Assembly (NCBI GenBank): GCA_024274785.1
Contig: JAJSAM010000071.1
Coordinates: forward strand, 45,198 to 109,197
Length of the DNA stretch: 64,000 nt
Source: Planctomycetota bacterium
GTDB lineage: Bacteria > Planctomycetota > JAJSAM01
Direction: 5' to 3'
The position numbers and the translations under genes were made by a program. Below are positions 47,183-56,900 of the stretch, piece by piece (the stretch's first letter is position 1; the number at the start of each line of letters is the position of its first letter). Below the pieces are notes generated by a model. It had not been told where the DNA came from, did no database searches, and worked only from the letters and a program-made list of their open reading frames with translations.

Positions 47183-47690
47183 TTGATTCGCACGCCGGGG
47201 ATCTCGCCCTTTCAATGTCGGGTTCCATCCTCCCTCGGAGGGTCGAGCGCCGTCTCGACCAGTCACAACGTCGCATCGATCCGGGGAGTTTCGCCTGTGC
47301 CGGGAAATCGTCCTCCTTCCCTGGCGTCAAAGAGCCCCGATTGCCCCTCGTCCGCAGGTCGAGTGTGGCGTGGAATTCTTGATGTGGAGGCGATGCTCTT
47401 TGACGGTCAGGACGGCGAATCGTTTTTCGGCACAGGCGGAACTTCCGGGGAAAGGTGGCGGGTGAGTGTGGTCGGCACAGCGTCCGACCCTCCGATGGCC
47501 AGGTGCGGTATGGTCGGCAGCCAGAAGGTATCGTTCGAATTGAAGTGCGCGCAGCGAAGCTCCGCGGCTGGAGTGAGGCCGAAGATGGTCGTTCCCGATC
47601 CGGATGGAGATTGAGGTCGAGGGTCGGGGCGGATACCTTTCGCCGGGGATCCGCGGTGATCATCCGGCATCGCCAATCCCGGGAGGGCTC
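47183..47690 (+). other. 508-base intergenic region
   Basis: Short open frames occur on both strands but none has a ribosome-binding site or a recognisable product. The promoter for the cyclase/kinase pair must lie here. I see no convincing hexamers. Confidence 0.45.
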
Positions 47691-48761
47691 ATGAACGACG
47701 GCGAGGATCGCCAGAAGATCCTGATCGTCGATGATCAGGCCGAGAATGTGCAGATTCTGGTGCAGGCGCTCTCAGAGCATCACCGGCTGATCGCCGCCCG
47801 GAACGGGGAGAAGGCCCTCGCCCTCGCCCGGAGGGAGCCCCGCCCGGACCTGATCCTGCTCGACGTGATGATGCCGGAGATGGATGGCTACGAGGTCTGC
47901 GCGAAGCTCAAGGAGGACCCGGCGACGGCGGAGATCCCGGTCATCTTCATCACGGGACTCAGCGACGCCGCCGACGAGGCGCGAGGACTCGATCTGGGCG
48001 CCGTCGACTACATCACCAAGCCCGTCAATCCGGAACTGGTGCGCGCACGGGTGCGGAACCACCTCGAGCTGAAGCGCAGCCGGGACTTCATGCGGCACGC
48101 CTTCGGGCAGTTCGTATCCGCTGAGGTGCGCGACAAGATCATCTCCGAGAAGAACCGGCTGGTGGGGGAACGGAAGCACGTGGCGGTGCTCTTCTCCGAC
48201 ATTCGCAACTTCACCGCCTACAGCGAGAAGTGTGAACCCGAGCAGATCGTGACGCAGTTGAACGAATACTTCGAGCACATGGTGCGGTGCATCACCGCCG
48301 AGGGCGGCACGGTGGACAAGTTCTTCGGCGACGCGGTGATGGCGGTTTTCGGGGGCCTGATCGACCTTGAGAATCCCTGCGACGGTGCTCTTCGCGCCGC
48401 CCGCGCGATGCGTGGTGCGCTTCGTGAGCTCAACGCCCGGTGGGCCACAGCCGGCCTGCCCGCCTTCGACAACGGCATCGGCATCCACTACGGCCCGGTG
48501 CTGCAGGGCACGATCGGCAGCTCCGCGCGCAAGGAGTTCACCATCATCGGCGACACCGTCAACATCACGGCGCGTCTCGAAGCCCTCACGAAGGAGTACG
48601 AGGAGAGCATCCTCTGTTCGAGCGATCTTGGTGAGCGGCTCACCGACGACTTGCGAACACGCCTGGTGGACCTGGGGCGGGTTTCGATCCGGGGACGTCG
48701 CACCGAACTCGGTCTGCTCGGCTGTCCGGACGGCTCTGCGGGACCGCCGCGATCATGCTGA
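47691..48761 (+). CDS. Response regulator receiver fused to class III adenylate/guanylate cyclase
   Basis: A 356-residue protein. The receiver (about 8-130) has the acidic pair VDD, phospho-acceptor Asp58 in LILLDVMMP, the Thr in FITGLSD and Lys in ITKPVN. A linker helix (ARVRNHLELKRSRDF) leads to the class III cyclase domain (about 170-340) with both metal aspartates (LFSDIRNFTAYSE, DKFFGDAVMAVFG), IGIHYGPVLQG and the transition-state region FTIIGDTVNITARLE. It should make cyclic AMP (the Lys in DKFFGD favours ATP) under phosphorelay control. The start is ATG 47691. It overlaps the hybrid kinase gene by 7 bases, so the kinase is the likely phosphate source. Confidence 0.92.
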   Translation: MNDGEDRQKILIVDDQAENVQILVQALSEHHRLIAARNGEKALALARREPRPDLILLDVMMPEMDGYEVCAKLKEDPATAEIPVIFITGLSDAADEARGLDLGAVDYITKPVNPELVRARVRNHLELKRSRDFMRHAFGQFVSAEVRDKIISEKNRLVGERKHVAVLFSDIRNFTAYSEKCEPEQIVTQLNEYFEHMVRCITAEGGTVDKFFGDAVMAVFGGLIDLENPCDGALRAARAMRGALRELNARWATAGLPAFDNGIGIHYGPVLQGTIGSSARKEFTIIGDTVNITARLEALTKEYEESILCSSDLGERLTDDLRTRLVDLGRVSIRGRRTELGLLGCPDGSAGPPRSC

Positions 48762-51700
48762 AACAGCGCGCGCTGATTCTCCTCCTGATCCTCCTCGCCG
48801 CCCCCGTTGCTCTCGCCGCGGACGAAGAGTTTCTCGCTTCGCTCACCGCGGAAGAACGCGCGTTCCTCGAAGCCCACCCGGTCATTCGGGTCGGTGGGGA
48901 GATCGATTGGGCGCCGTACGGTTTCGTGGACCAGGCGGGAGAATTCCGGGGCATCGCTCCCGACTACCTCGACCTGTTTGCCGACAAGCTCGGCGTCGAG
49001 TTCGAGGTTCTCACCGGGCCGACCTGGGATGAACTCCTCGGGATGATTCGCAACCGTGAACTCGACATGCTCGCAGCCCTGTGGCGAACCGCCGGGCGCG
49101 AGGAGTACATCGCCTTCTCCGGACCATTCACGAGCACGAGTTCGTTCATCTACGTGCGAGCTGGTCGAGAGGACATCAGGAGCCAGGGAGACCTTCGGGG
49201 CAAGAGGGTGGCGGGGATCAGGGGCTACGCCACGCGGGACAACCTGGAGTTGCTCGATCTCGACATCGAGTTCGTGGATGTCGGGAACGCGCTCGACGCC
49301 CTCTCGCTCGTCCTCACCGGTGGTGCGGACGCCTTCGTGGGTGACATCGGCTCGGTTACACGGGTGATCGAGGAGAACTCCCTGGTCGGCCTGACCGTGG
49401 CGGCCAACGCCGGGCTCGAGGCGAACGACCTGTACATGGGGGTGAGAAGGGACTGGCCGGTCCTGGCCGGCATCCTGAATCGAGTGTTCGAAGAGCTGCC
49501 CATCGGGACCCGGCGGGAGATCACTCGTCGCTGGGTCGGAATGGGCGCCTCGAACGCAACTCCGACTGGTCTTCGGCTGACCGAAGAGGAGCGGGAGTTT
49601 CTCGCGACCCATCCGGTGATCCGGTTCGGTGCGGACCCTTCCTGGCAGCCGATCGACTTCATCCGGGACGATCGGCACCAGGGCATCGCCGCGGACTACC
49701 TTGCGCTCATCGCGAAGCGTCTTGGAATTCGATTTGATCTCGCCCGGGATCTCACCTGGGCTGAAGTCCTCGATGCCGCTCGAGACGGGGGGCTCGACGT
49801 GATTTCCGCCGTAACCCCGAGCGCGGAGCGAAGCGAGTTTGTGATCTACACCAGGGAGCTCATCGAGGCTCCCCAGGCGATCTTCATCCGGGAAGATACA
49901 CCGTTCGTCCCCGGCCTTGATTCCCTTTCCGGGCAGCGTGTTGCGGTGGTGGATGGTTACTTCATAGCGAGCGAGCTGAAGGAGAGGTACCCGAAGATCG
50001 TGACCGTGCCGGTGGACGATGTCCGGGCGGGAGTCGAAGCCGTCTCGAAGGGCGATGTCTTCGCCTACGTCGGCAACCTCACCGTGGCCGGGTACATCAT
50101 CCAGGAGGCCGGCCTCGGAAACCTCAAGGTGTCCGCGACCACCGGGATGACCCACCGCCTGTATATCGGCGTTCGGAAGGATCTGCCCATCCTCCGCGGT
50201 CTGATGAACAAGGCCCTCACCGACATCACTCCGGAGGAGCGGAATGAGATCACCCGTCGCTGGACGGCGTTGCGCCTCGAAAGCGAGATCGACTACACCC
50301 TCGTACTCCAGATCGGCGCGGTCGGACTCGCAGTACTCCTGTTCATCGTCTGGCGAAACCGGGGGATGGCGCGTGAGATCAGGAAGCGGGCCGTCGTGGA
50401 AACGGAGCTCAACAAGAACCGCACCTTCCTGAACACGGTCCTCGACAGCCAGACCGCCTGGGTGCTGACGACCAGCGGCGAGGGACTCCGGTCGGCCAAT
50501 CGGGCATTGCTCGAGTTCTACGGTGTGGCTTCCATCGACGAGTTCCACCGGAAGCATGGCTGCATCTGCGACACCTTCCTCCCGGACGACAGCGGCGAAT
50601 ATCTCCAGAAGTGGGTCGGGGAGGACTTGTGGGTGGAGCACGTGATCGCGAATCCGGAGGCGGCCAACCTGGCGCGGATATCGAAGGACGGCGAGACACA
50701 TGTCTTTCTCGTGACCGCCGCTCCGATGGACACTCCGGGAGAGAATCTCAACACGGTCGTACTGACCGACGTAACCGAACGCTTCCGGGCCCGACGGGAA
50801 CTGGCGGTGGCCAAGGAGGCGGCCGAGGCGGCCAACCGCGCGAAGTCGGACTTCCTGGCGAACATGAGCCACGAGATCCGCACGCCGATGAATGCGGTGA
50901 TCGGCCTTTCCCACCTGGCGCTCGAGACGAAACTCGATCCGCAGCAACAGGACTACCTGCGGAAGATCCACGTCTCCGCCCAGGGGCTGCTCGGGATCAT
51001 CAACGACATCCTGGACTTTTCGAAGATCGAAGCCGGCAAGCTCGACATGGAGTCGATTCCCTTCGATCTCCACGCGGACGTCCTCGAGAACCTCTCCAAC
51101 ATGATCGGCCTGCGCTCCGCCGGGAAGGGCCTCGATCTCATCTTCGATTTCGACATCGACCTGTCGTTCGCCCTGGTCGGTGATCCCCTCCGCCTCTCCC
51201 AGGTGCTGATCAATCTGCTGAACAACGCGCTCAAGTTCACGGAGGAAGGAACGATCACTCTCCGCATTCGCAACCAGCGGGTCGAGTCCGGGAGCGCCTT
51301 CCTCAAGTTCGAGGTTCAGGACACCGGGATCGGCATGAACGAGGAGCAGCGGGGGCGGCTCTTCAAGTCGTTCAGCCAGGCCGACAGCTCCACGACGCGG
51401 AAGTTCGGAGGCACCGGGCTCGGTCTCGCGATCTCACGCCGCCTTGCACACCTGATGGGGGGCGAGATCGGCGTGGATTCCACCCCCGGCGAGGGCAGCA
51501 CTTTCTGGTTCACGGCCCGGTTCGGCCTCGCGGATGATGGGGAAGTCGGCACCTGGCGTTGCGAGTCCCGCGCCACGGAGAAGCTCAGGGTGCTCCTCGT
51601 CGACGACAACCCCACCTCCCGGGTCATCCTCGGCCGCTACCTGAATGGCTTCGGCCACGAGGTCGTCGAGGCGTCCTCCGGCCGTCGGGCGATCGAAGTT

Positions 51701-53002
51701 CTCAAGGACGCCGACCGGCAGATCGACCTCGTGGTCATGGACTGGAAGATGCCGGATCAGGACGGCATCGCCACCGCCCGGATGATCGAGGATGATCCGG
51801 AGATCGAGGTGAGCCCGCCGATCCTGATGGTCACCGCCTACGACCGGGTCCGGTTGCTTCGGGAAGCCGGCGATGTGGCGCTTGCCGGCGTCCTCGGCAA
51901 GCCGGTATCCCCGGCGACCCTGCTCGACGGGATCCTCGTGGCGCTCGGCCGCGAAGACCACGCCGCCCTGGAGAACGCCGCACTCGGCGCCGGTTTGCGT
52001 GGCGCTCACCTCCTGCTCATGGAGGACAACGAGATCAACCAGCAGGTGGCGGTGGAGATTCTCGGCAACGCGGGGGTCCGGGTGACCGTGGCCGGAGACG
52101 GAAGGCGGGGCCTCGACATCCTCACCGGAAGCGGCGAGAGCTTCGACGGCATCCTGATGGACATCCAGATGCCGGTCCTCGACGGCTACGAGGCGACGCG
52201 GGAGATCCGCGCCGATCCGAAGTATGCGGACCTGCCGATCATCGCCATGACCGCGAACGTCATGGCCGGTGACCGCGAGAAGGCGATCGCCACCGGGATG
52301 AACGACCAGGTGGCGAAGCCGGTCGACGTCCACGATCTCTTCGAGGTGCTGTCCCGGTGGGTGACGCCCGCCCATCCGGTGGAAATCGTTACGGCCACCA
52401 TCGGGAGTGCCGATGTCGAGATGCCGGCCATCCCCGGCGTGGACGTGAAGACCGGTCTGGCTCGTGTGGGTGGAAATGCCGGGCTCTACCGGAAACTGCT
52501 TCGCTCGTTCCGGAGGCGCCAGGCGGATGCCGCCGGGGAGATCCGGGAGGCTCGGGACCAGGGTGATCTCGAGACCGCGACGCGCATGGCCCACACGCTG
52601 AAGGGCGTCGCCGGTAACCTCGCCATCACGGCGGTCGAACGGGAGGCCGGCGTGGTGGAGGCCGACCTGCGGGCCGGAGCACAGCCGGCGCTCGGCGACC
52701 TGCGGGCCGTCCTCGCGGAGGTCGTCACGGCTCTCGGCATCATCGAGGAAGAGGGTGGCGCCGGGAGGGGGGCGGAGTCGACGGCGGATCCGGAGCAGGT
52801 CCGCAACATCATCGATCGCCTGAGGAGCCTGCTGGCCGAGGACGACACCGAGTCCCTGACCGTCGTGAGCGAACTGTCTCTGGCGCTCCGGGGAAGCGAC
52901 CACGAGGGCGCCGTCACCGCAATCCGGGACCTGATCGACGAGTTCGATTTCGAGGGCGCACTGGCTCGTCTGCAGAGGCTCGCCGGCGACCACACCTCAT
53001 GA
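48755..53002 (+). CDS. BvgS-like hybrid sensor histidine kinase with two periplasmic binding domains
   Basis: A 1415-residue membrane protein. After a signal sequence (about 1-20) come two tandem family-3 solute-binding domains (about 37-260 and 281-505, each opening HPVIR and with YFA/WKP-type cores such as AALWRTAGREEYIAFS). A membrane helix lies at about 513-535 and a PAS-like domain at about 553-680. HisKA has His706 in ANMSHEIRTPMNAV. The ATPase has GTGLGLAISRRL. Two receivers follow (Asp996 and Asp1136) and an HPt domain has His1280 (MAHTLKGVAGN). This is the BvgS plan with an extra receiver. It senses a small ligand by the venus-flytrap domains and relays phosphate to the neighbouring receiver protein or another. 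The ligand is unknown. Confidence 0.93.
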   Translation: MLKQRALILLLILLAAPVALAADEEFLASLTAEERAFLEAHPVIRVGGEIDWAPYGFVDQAGEFRGIAPDYLDLFADKLGVEFEVLTGPTWDELLGMIRNRELDMLAALWRTAGREEYIAFSGPFTSTSSFIYVRAGREDIRSQGDLRGKRVAGIRGYATRDNLELLDLDIEFVDVGNALDALSLVLTGGADAFVGDIGSVTRVIEENSLVGLTVAANAGLEANDLYMGVRRDWPVLAGILNRVFEELPIGTRREITRRWVGMGASNATPTGLRLTEEEREFLATHPVIRFGADPSWQPIDFIRDDRHQGIAADYLALIAKRLGIRFDLARDLTWAEVLDAARDGGLDVISAVTPSAERSEFVIYTRELIEAPQAIFIREDTPFVPGLDSLSGQRVAVVDGYFIASELKERYPKIVTVPVDDVRAGVEAVSKGDVFAYVGNLTVAGYIIQEAGLGNLKVSATTGMTHRLYIGVRKDLPILRGLMNKALTDITPEERNEITRRWTALRLESEIDYTLVLQIGAVGLAVLLFIVWRNRGMAREIRKRAVVETELNKNRTFLNTVLDSQTAWVLTTSGEGLRSANRALLEFYGVASIDEFHRKHGCICDTFLPDDSGEYLQKWVGEDLWVEHVIANPEAANLARISKDGETHVFLVTAAPMDTPGENLNTVVLTDVTERFRARRELAVAKEAAEAANRAKSDFLANMSHEIRTPMNAVIGLSHLALETKLDPQQQDYLRKIHVSAQGLLGIINDILDFSKIEAGKLDMESIPFDLHADVLENLSNMIGLRSAGKGLDLIFDFDIDLSFALVGDPLRLSQVLINLLNNALKFTEEGTITLRIRNQRVESGSAFLKFEVQDTGIGMNEEQRGRLFKSFSQADSSTTRKFGGTGLGLAISRRLAHLMGGEIGVDSTPGEGSTFWFTARFGLADDGEVGTWRCESRATEKLRVLLVDDNPTSRVILGRYLNGFGHEVVEASSGRRAIEVLKDADRQIDLVVMDWKMPDQDGIATARMIEDDPEIEVSPPILMVTAYDRVRLLREAGDVALAGVLGKPVSPATLLDGILVALGREDHAALENAALGAGLRGAHLLLMEDNEINQQVAVEILGNAGVRVTVAGDGRRGLDILTGSGESFDGILMDIQMPVLDGYEATREIRADPKYADLPIIAMTANVMAGDREKAIATGMNDQVAKPVDVHDLFEVLSRWVTPAHPVEIVTATIGSADVEMPAIPGVDVKTGLARVGGNAGLYRKLLRSFRRRQADAAGEIREARDQGDLETATRMAHTLKGVAGNLAITAVEREAGVVEADLRAGAQPALGDLRAVLAEVVTALGIIEEEGGAGRGAESTADPEQVRNIIDRLRSLLAEDDTESLTVVSELSLALRGSDHEGAVTAIRDLIDEFDFEGALARLQRLAGDHTS

Positions 53003-53068
53003 GGTCATCGACGCAAAGGGCGGACCGTTCAGCTCGATGATCGCGATGCACTCACCTTGCCGCGTCAT

Positions 53069-53410
53069 TCAACCCCGAAACATGAAGTACGCCGCACCGA
53101 CCAGGCACAGGCCCGCCCACAGATAGTCCAGCTTCAACGGTTCCTTCATGAACAGAACCGAGAAGGGCACGAAGACACTCAGAGTGATCACCTCCTGGAG
53201 AATCTTCAACTGTCCGACACTCAGGACGGCATAGCCAATCCGGTTCGCGGGAACCTGGAACATGTACTCGAAGAGGGCGATCCCCCAGCTGATCAGAACT
53301 GCGACAATCCAGAGTCGGCTACCCAGCTCTCTCAGGTGTGCATACCATGCGAAGATCATGAACACATTGCTGCAGATCAGCAGGAGTGCTGTTTTCAGTA
53401 TCGGACTCAC
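53069..53410 (-). CDS. DUF486 (DMT-like) small membrane protein
   Basis: A 113-residue membrane protein with four hydrophobic helices. The family pattern includes ICSNVFMIFAWYAHL, ISWGIALFEYMFQVPANRIGY and QLKILQEVITLSVFV, diagnostic of DUF486, a four-helix relative of the drug/metabolite transporters. It is probably a dimeric small-molecule transporter or exporter; no substrate is known. It is convergent with the hybrid kinase and diverges from the methyltransferase gene. Confidence 0.93.
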   Translation of the reverse strand: MSPILKTALLLICSNVFMIFAWYAHLRELGSRLWIVAVLISWGIALFEYMFQVPANRIGYAVLSVGQLKILQEVITLSVFVPFSVLFMKEPLKLDYLWAGLCLVGAAYFMFRG

Positions 53411-53679
53411 GATCGGCAGTCCCCTCGTTCTTGCATGATGTGCTGCCGCCGGCGACCGGCGGCGGATCCAGAGGCGCCACGGGAGTGGATTCCTATTCCT
53501 CCACCCCTCCGGTCGTCCAGACGATTCTCGCGCCGTCGCCTTGTCTCCCTTTGGTCGATCGGGTGGGCTTTGTCCGCTGCGCGGTCGCCGGGCCGGTTTT
53601 GCCTGCTTCCGGATTGAGGCGTGGCTCGGCCGGTGCGAGGATGGTCTCTCTTCGAGCAGGTTTGTCCCGGCCCGGGATC

Positions 53680-54306
53680 ATGAGGAGGTCCGCAATCGAG
53701 CCTCGCACTGCCTTTTACGACGGCCGTCCGTACGCCATGCTGGTCGAACCGCTGCAGGCGGGGCTGCACCGGAGGCTGGCGGAGATGATCGAACCCGGCT
53801 CCACCGTGATCGATGCGTGCTGCGGCCCGGGGGCCCTGCCGCTACACCTGGCCGGGAAGTGTAAACGGGTCACGGGGGTGGATCTGTCACCGCGGCAGAT
53901 CAAGCATGCCGAGCAACGTCGCCGGCGCGGGGATCTGCAAAACGTGTTCTTTCTCGCCGCGGACGTCACCGAGTTGCGGCGATGGGCGGATGGAGCTTTC
54001 GACGTCGCGACGATCGTCCTGGGGCTCCACGAAATGCCCGCGGCAAAACGGGTCCCGACTCTGCGTGAACTCGCCCGGGTGAGCCGCTGCGTCATGGCCG
54101 TGGACTACACGGTTCCGCTACCCCGCAACCTCCCCGGCCTGATGACGCGGATGGTGGAAGTGGCGGCCGGCCTCCGGCACTTCGCCGCATTCCGGAACTA
54201 CCTCCGGCAGGGCGGCCTCGGGGCGCTCTTCGTCGAGGCGGGGCTTTCCGTCGCGCACCGGGAGCACCTGGCAGGGAAGGTGTTGACCCTGTATCGCTCT
54301 TCGTGA
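53680..54306 (+). CDS. Class I SAM-dependent methyltransferase
   Basis: A 208-residue protein started at ATG 53680. The long upstream frame to 53386 has no ribosome-binding site of its own. The SAM-binding motif is VIDACCGPGALPLHL, then an acidic strand end in RVTGVDLSPRQI, and DVATIVLGLHEMP as motif IV. The pattern resembles UbiE-type or small-molecule methyltransferases. The substrate is unknown. It stands 216 bases before the exporter operon and may supply a modified molecule to it, which is only a guess from position. Confidence 0.82.
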   Translation: MRRSAIEPRTAFYDGRPYAMLVEPLQAGLHRRLAEMIEPGSTVIDACCGPGALPLHLAGKCKRVTGVDLSPRQIKHAEQRRRRGDLQNVFFLAADVTELRRWADGAFDVATIVLGLHEMPAAKRVPTLRELARVSRCVMAVDYTVPLPRNLPGLMTRMVEVAAGLRHFAAFRNYLRQGGLGALFVEAGLSVAHREHLAGKVLTLYRSS

Positions 54307-54522
54307 GGACGGCGACGGTTCTGCTGCGATCGGCGCTTCCGGGAGGGTAACATGTACCGCTGACGTTCAGAATCTTCGCAGTACTCGCAGAATATGCGTG
54401 ACGCGCTCGGACTGCCAGCACGGTTGCCACGGAGGTCGGCCCTCCATTGCGGCAGGCCCGCGCTGTGCTTCCCTGCAGACGGGCGCAGGATACCCCCATT
54501 CTCATCCGGAAGGTCAAGCGTC

Positions 54523-55692
54523 ATGGGGCAGGCTCGAAAGACGATCGTGCGATGGTTGTGGCGGGGGCTGAAATGGGGGCTGGTCGTGGCCATCGCCGGC
54601 TATCTGATCTACTTGTTCCGGTTCTCTCCCGTACCGGTTGCCTCGCATCGCATCGAGCGCGGTGAAATCGTTGCCGAAGTGATGGGAACCGGCACGCTCG
54701 AGGCTCGGCTGAAAGTGACGATCAGCCCGAAGATCTCCGGTCGAATCCGGGAACTCCGGGCGGATCAGGGGGATCGCGTCGAAGCCGGAGAGGTGCTGGT
54801 CAGGCTCGATGATGATGAGCTGGCCCAGCAGGTCGAGATCTCCCTGGCATCCCTCGCGGTGACACAGGCGGCCGTGGACCGATTGAAAGCCGACCGGGGC
54901 CGGGCCATGGCGGTCCTCGCTCAGGCCCGGCGGGAACATGAGCGGGTTCAGCGCCTGGTCGAGCAGGAGGTCAGTACGGGGTCGGAATTCGACAAGGCGG
55001 TCGAAGCCGTGGCCATCGCCGAGGCCGGGTTGGCCCGCGCGGAAGCGTCCATCGTCGAAGGGCAACAACAGGTCCTGGCGGCCGAGAAGACGCTCGCTTT
55101 CCAACGGGCCCGATTGACCGACACGGTGATCAAGGCGCCTTTCGACGGTCTGATCATCCAGCGGCAGCGGGATCCCGGAGACGTGGCGGTGCCCGGAAGC
55201 AGGATCCTTCAAATCGTATCGACCGAGCAGTTGTGGATCCGGGCCTGGATCGACGAGACGGAGATGGCCCGCCTCGATGTCGGTCAACCGGCGAGAGTCG
55301 TCTTCCGATCGGAGCCGGAACGTTCCTACACAGGAAAGGTGCTCCGCCTCGGGAAGGAAGCCGATCGGGAAACCCGTGAGTTCATCGTGGACGTTCAGGT
55401 CCTGGAATTGCCGAGGAACTGGGCCATCGGGCAACGGGCGGAGGTTTACATCGAAACCGCCCGCAAGGGCAATGTGCCCCTGCTGAATGCTGCGTATGTC
55501 CGCTGGGTCGACGATCTGCCCGGGGTCTTCGTGAGTGTCGAGGACCGTGCGGCGTGGAGGCCCGTTCAGCTCGGCCTGCGCAGTCCGGAGATGATAGAAA
55601 TCCTGGACGGGTTGCAGCCCGGAGACACGGTGATCGTGCCCCGGGATCAGAAGGCCGGATTGGTGGATGGCAAGCGGATCGAGGTCCCATGA
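54523..55692 (+). CDS. HlyD/MacA-family periplasmic adaptor of an ABC exporter
   Basis: A 389-residue membrane-fusion protein. An N-terminal helix (about 17-37) anchors it, then a biotinyl-lipoyl-like strand pair (GTLEARLKVTISPKISGRI) and a coiled-coil hairpin with HERVQRLVEQE and ALARAEASIVEGQQQ-type repeats (about 105-215). The matching beta barrel has VIKAPFDGLIIQRQRDPGDVA and VDDLPGVFVSV. It joins the inner-membrane ABC pair to an outer-membrane channel. The next two genes encode that permease and ATPase, so the set resembles DevBCA or MacAB. Start at ATG 54523; upstream frames are shadows. Confidence 0.9.
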   Translation: MGQARKTIVRWLWRGLKWGLVVAIAGYLIYLFRFSPVPVASHRIERGEIVAEVMGTGTLEARLKVTISPKISGRIRELRADQGDRVEAGEVLVRLDDDELAQQVEISLASLAVTQAAVDRLKADRGRAMAVLAQARREHERVQRLVEQEVSTGSEFDKAVEAVAIAEAGLARAEASIVEGQQQVLAAEKTLAFQRARLTDTVIKAPFDGLIIQRQRDPGDVAVPGSRILQIVSTEQLWIRAWIDETEMARLDVGQPARVVFRSEPERSYTGKVLRLGKEADRETREFIVDVQVLELPRNWAIGQRAEVYIETARKGNVPLLNAAYVRWVDDLPGVFVSVEDRAAWRPVQLGLRSPEMIEILDGLQPGDTVIVPRDQKAGLVDGKRIEVP

Positions 55693-56900
55693 ACCTCGCG
55701 GTGAAGGACATCCGGCACAATCTGGGGCGCTTTGCCTTGACGACCCTCGGCATCGGGATGCTCCTGATGGTCGTGATGGGCATGGGGGGGATCTACCGTG
55801 GGATCATCGAGGATGCCATCCTGCTCGTGGATCGGGTCGGTGCCGACCTCTGGGTCGTGCAGCGGGATACGCGGGGGCCTTTCGCCGAGATCTCCCGCGT
55901 GCCGGCCAACCTCGTCGACCGGGTCTCGTCGGTTCCGGGGGTCATCTCGGCCCGGGAGTTCGTGTACCACACCATCCAGCGAGAGCGGGACGGAAGGCCG
56001 CTTCGGATCGCCGTGCTCGGGCTGAGTTGGCCGACCGACAAGGGAGAATGGGTGCCTTTGATCGCCGGACGGCCCCTGGCCCGCAATCACTTCGAGATGA
56101 TCGCCGACCGGTCCCTTGGTCTGCGGCTCGGTGAACGTGTCCGCCTGGGGAAGGAGACCTACACCGTGGTGGGGATCGGGACGAGCATGATCAGCTCTTC
56201 CGGCGACGGCATCGGCCTGTTCACGGTCGCGGATGCGCAGGCCATCCAGTTTGATGTTCCGGGAGAAGCGGTGCGTCTGGAGCGGGAGGCGCGCAAGGCC
56301 CGGGGCGAAAGGAGCGACCTGGGGACCCGGCAGCCGTCCCTGGTGGAGCAAGCTTCCCTGCCGGCCTCCCAGATCGCGGCGATCGCCCGGCCACAGGTCA
56401 GCGCCGTGATGGTGCGCGTGGCTCCCGGCGCTCGCGCCGAGGACGTGGCCGCGACGATCGCCGCCTGGGGGGACGTCTCCGTCCATTCCCGGGAAGGTCA
56501 GCAGGCGCTGCTGCTCAAGGGACCGGTCGAAAAGGCCCGAAAGCAGATCGGGCTCTTCAAAATCCTCCTCACCGCGATCGCCACGGTGATCATGGCCCTC
56601 ATCCTGTACACGCTGACCCTCGACAAGCTCCACTCGATCGCCCTGCTCAAACTCATCGGGGCGCCCGGCCGGGTGATCCTGGCCCTGATCCTGCAACAGG
56701 CGCTCGTCCTCGGAGGATTGGGGTTCGGGATCGCCTACCTGCTCGGCAACAAGATCTTCCCCAACTTCCCGCGCCGGGTCATTCTGGTCGAGGCCGATCT
56801 GATTCAGCTGGCCGTCATCGTCCTTGGCATATCAGTCCTGTCGAGCCTGTTGGGGATCTGGAGGGCCATGAAGGTTCAACCGAACGAGGCTCTCGCCTGA
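55689..56900 (+). CDS. ABC exporter permease (DevC/MacB-like, FtsX fold)
   Basis: A 403-residue permease starting at ATG 55689, which overlaps the adaptor stop (ATGA). One N-terminal helix (about 12-38) is followed by a ~230-residue periplasmic MacB-PCD-like domain (DRVSSVPGVISAREFVY, DRSLGLRLGERVRLG). Three C-terminal helices lie at about 290-400 with the FtsX-type block LLKLIGAPGRVILALILQQ. That plan is the mechanotransmission exporter type. With the adaptor before it and the ATPase one base after it, the three form one machine, probably exporting a lipid or peptide. The final MKVQPNEALA is typical of FtsX-family C-termini. Confidence 0.92.
   Translation: MNLAVKDIRHNLGRFALTTLGIGMLLMVVMGMGGIYRGIIEDAILLVDRVGADLWVVQRDTRGPFAEISRVPANLVDRVSSVPGVISAREFVYHTIQRERDGRPLRIAVLGLSWPTDKGEWVPLIAGRPLARNHFEMIADRSLGLRLGERVRLGKETYTVVGIGTSMISSSGDGIGLFTVADAQAIQFDVPGEAVRLEREARKARGERSDLGTRQPSLVEQASLPASQIAAIARPQVSAVMVRVAPGARAEDVAATIAAWGDVSVHSREGQQALLLKGPVEKARKQIGLFKILLTAIATVIMALILYTLTLDKLHSIALLKLIGAPGRVILALILQQALVLGGLGFGIAYLLGNKIFPNFPRRVILVEADLIQLAVIVLGISVLSSLLGIWRAMKVQPNEALA

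Noticed and set aside
48488..51073. Leftward frame of 861 codons
   Set aside because: Antisense to the hybrid kinase; it lies over the kinase's conserved domains.
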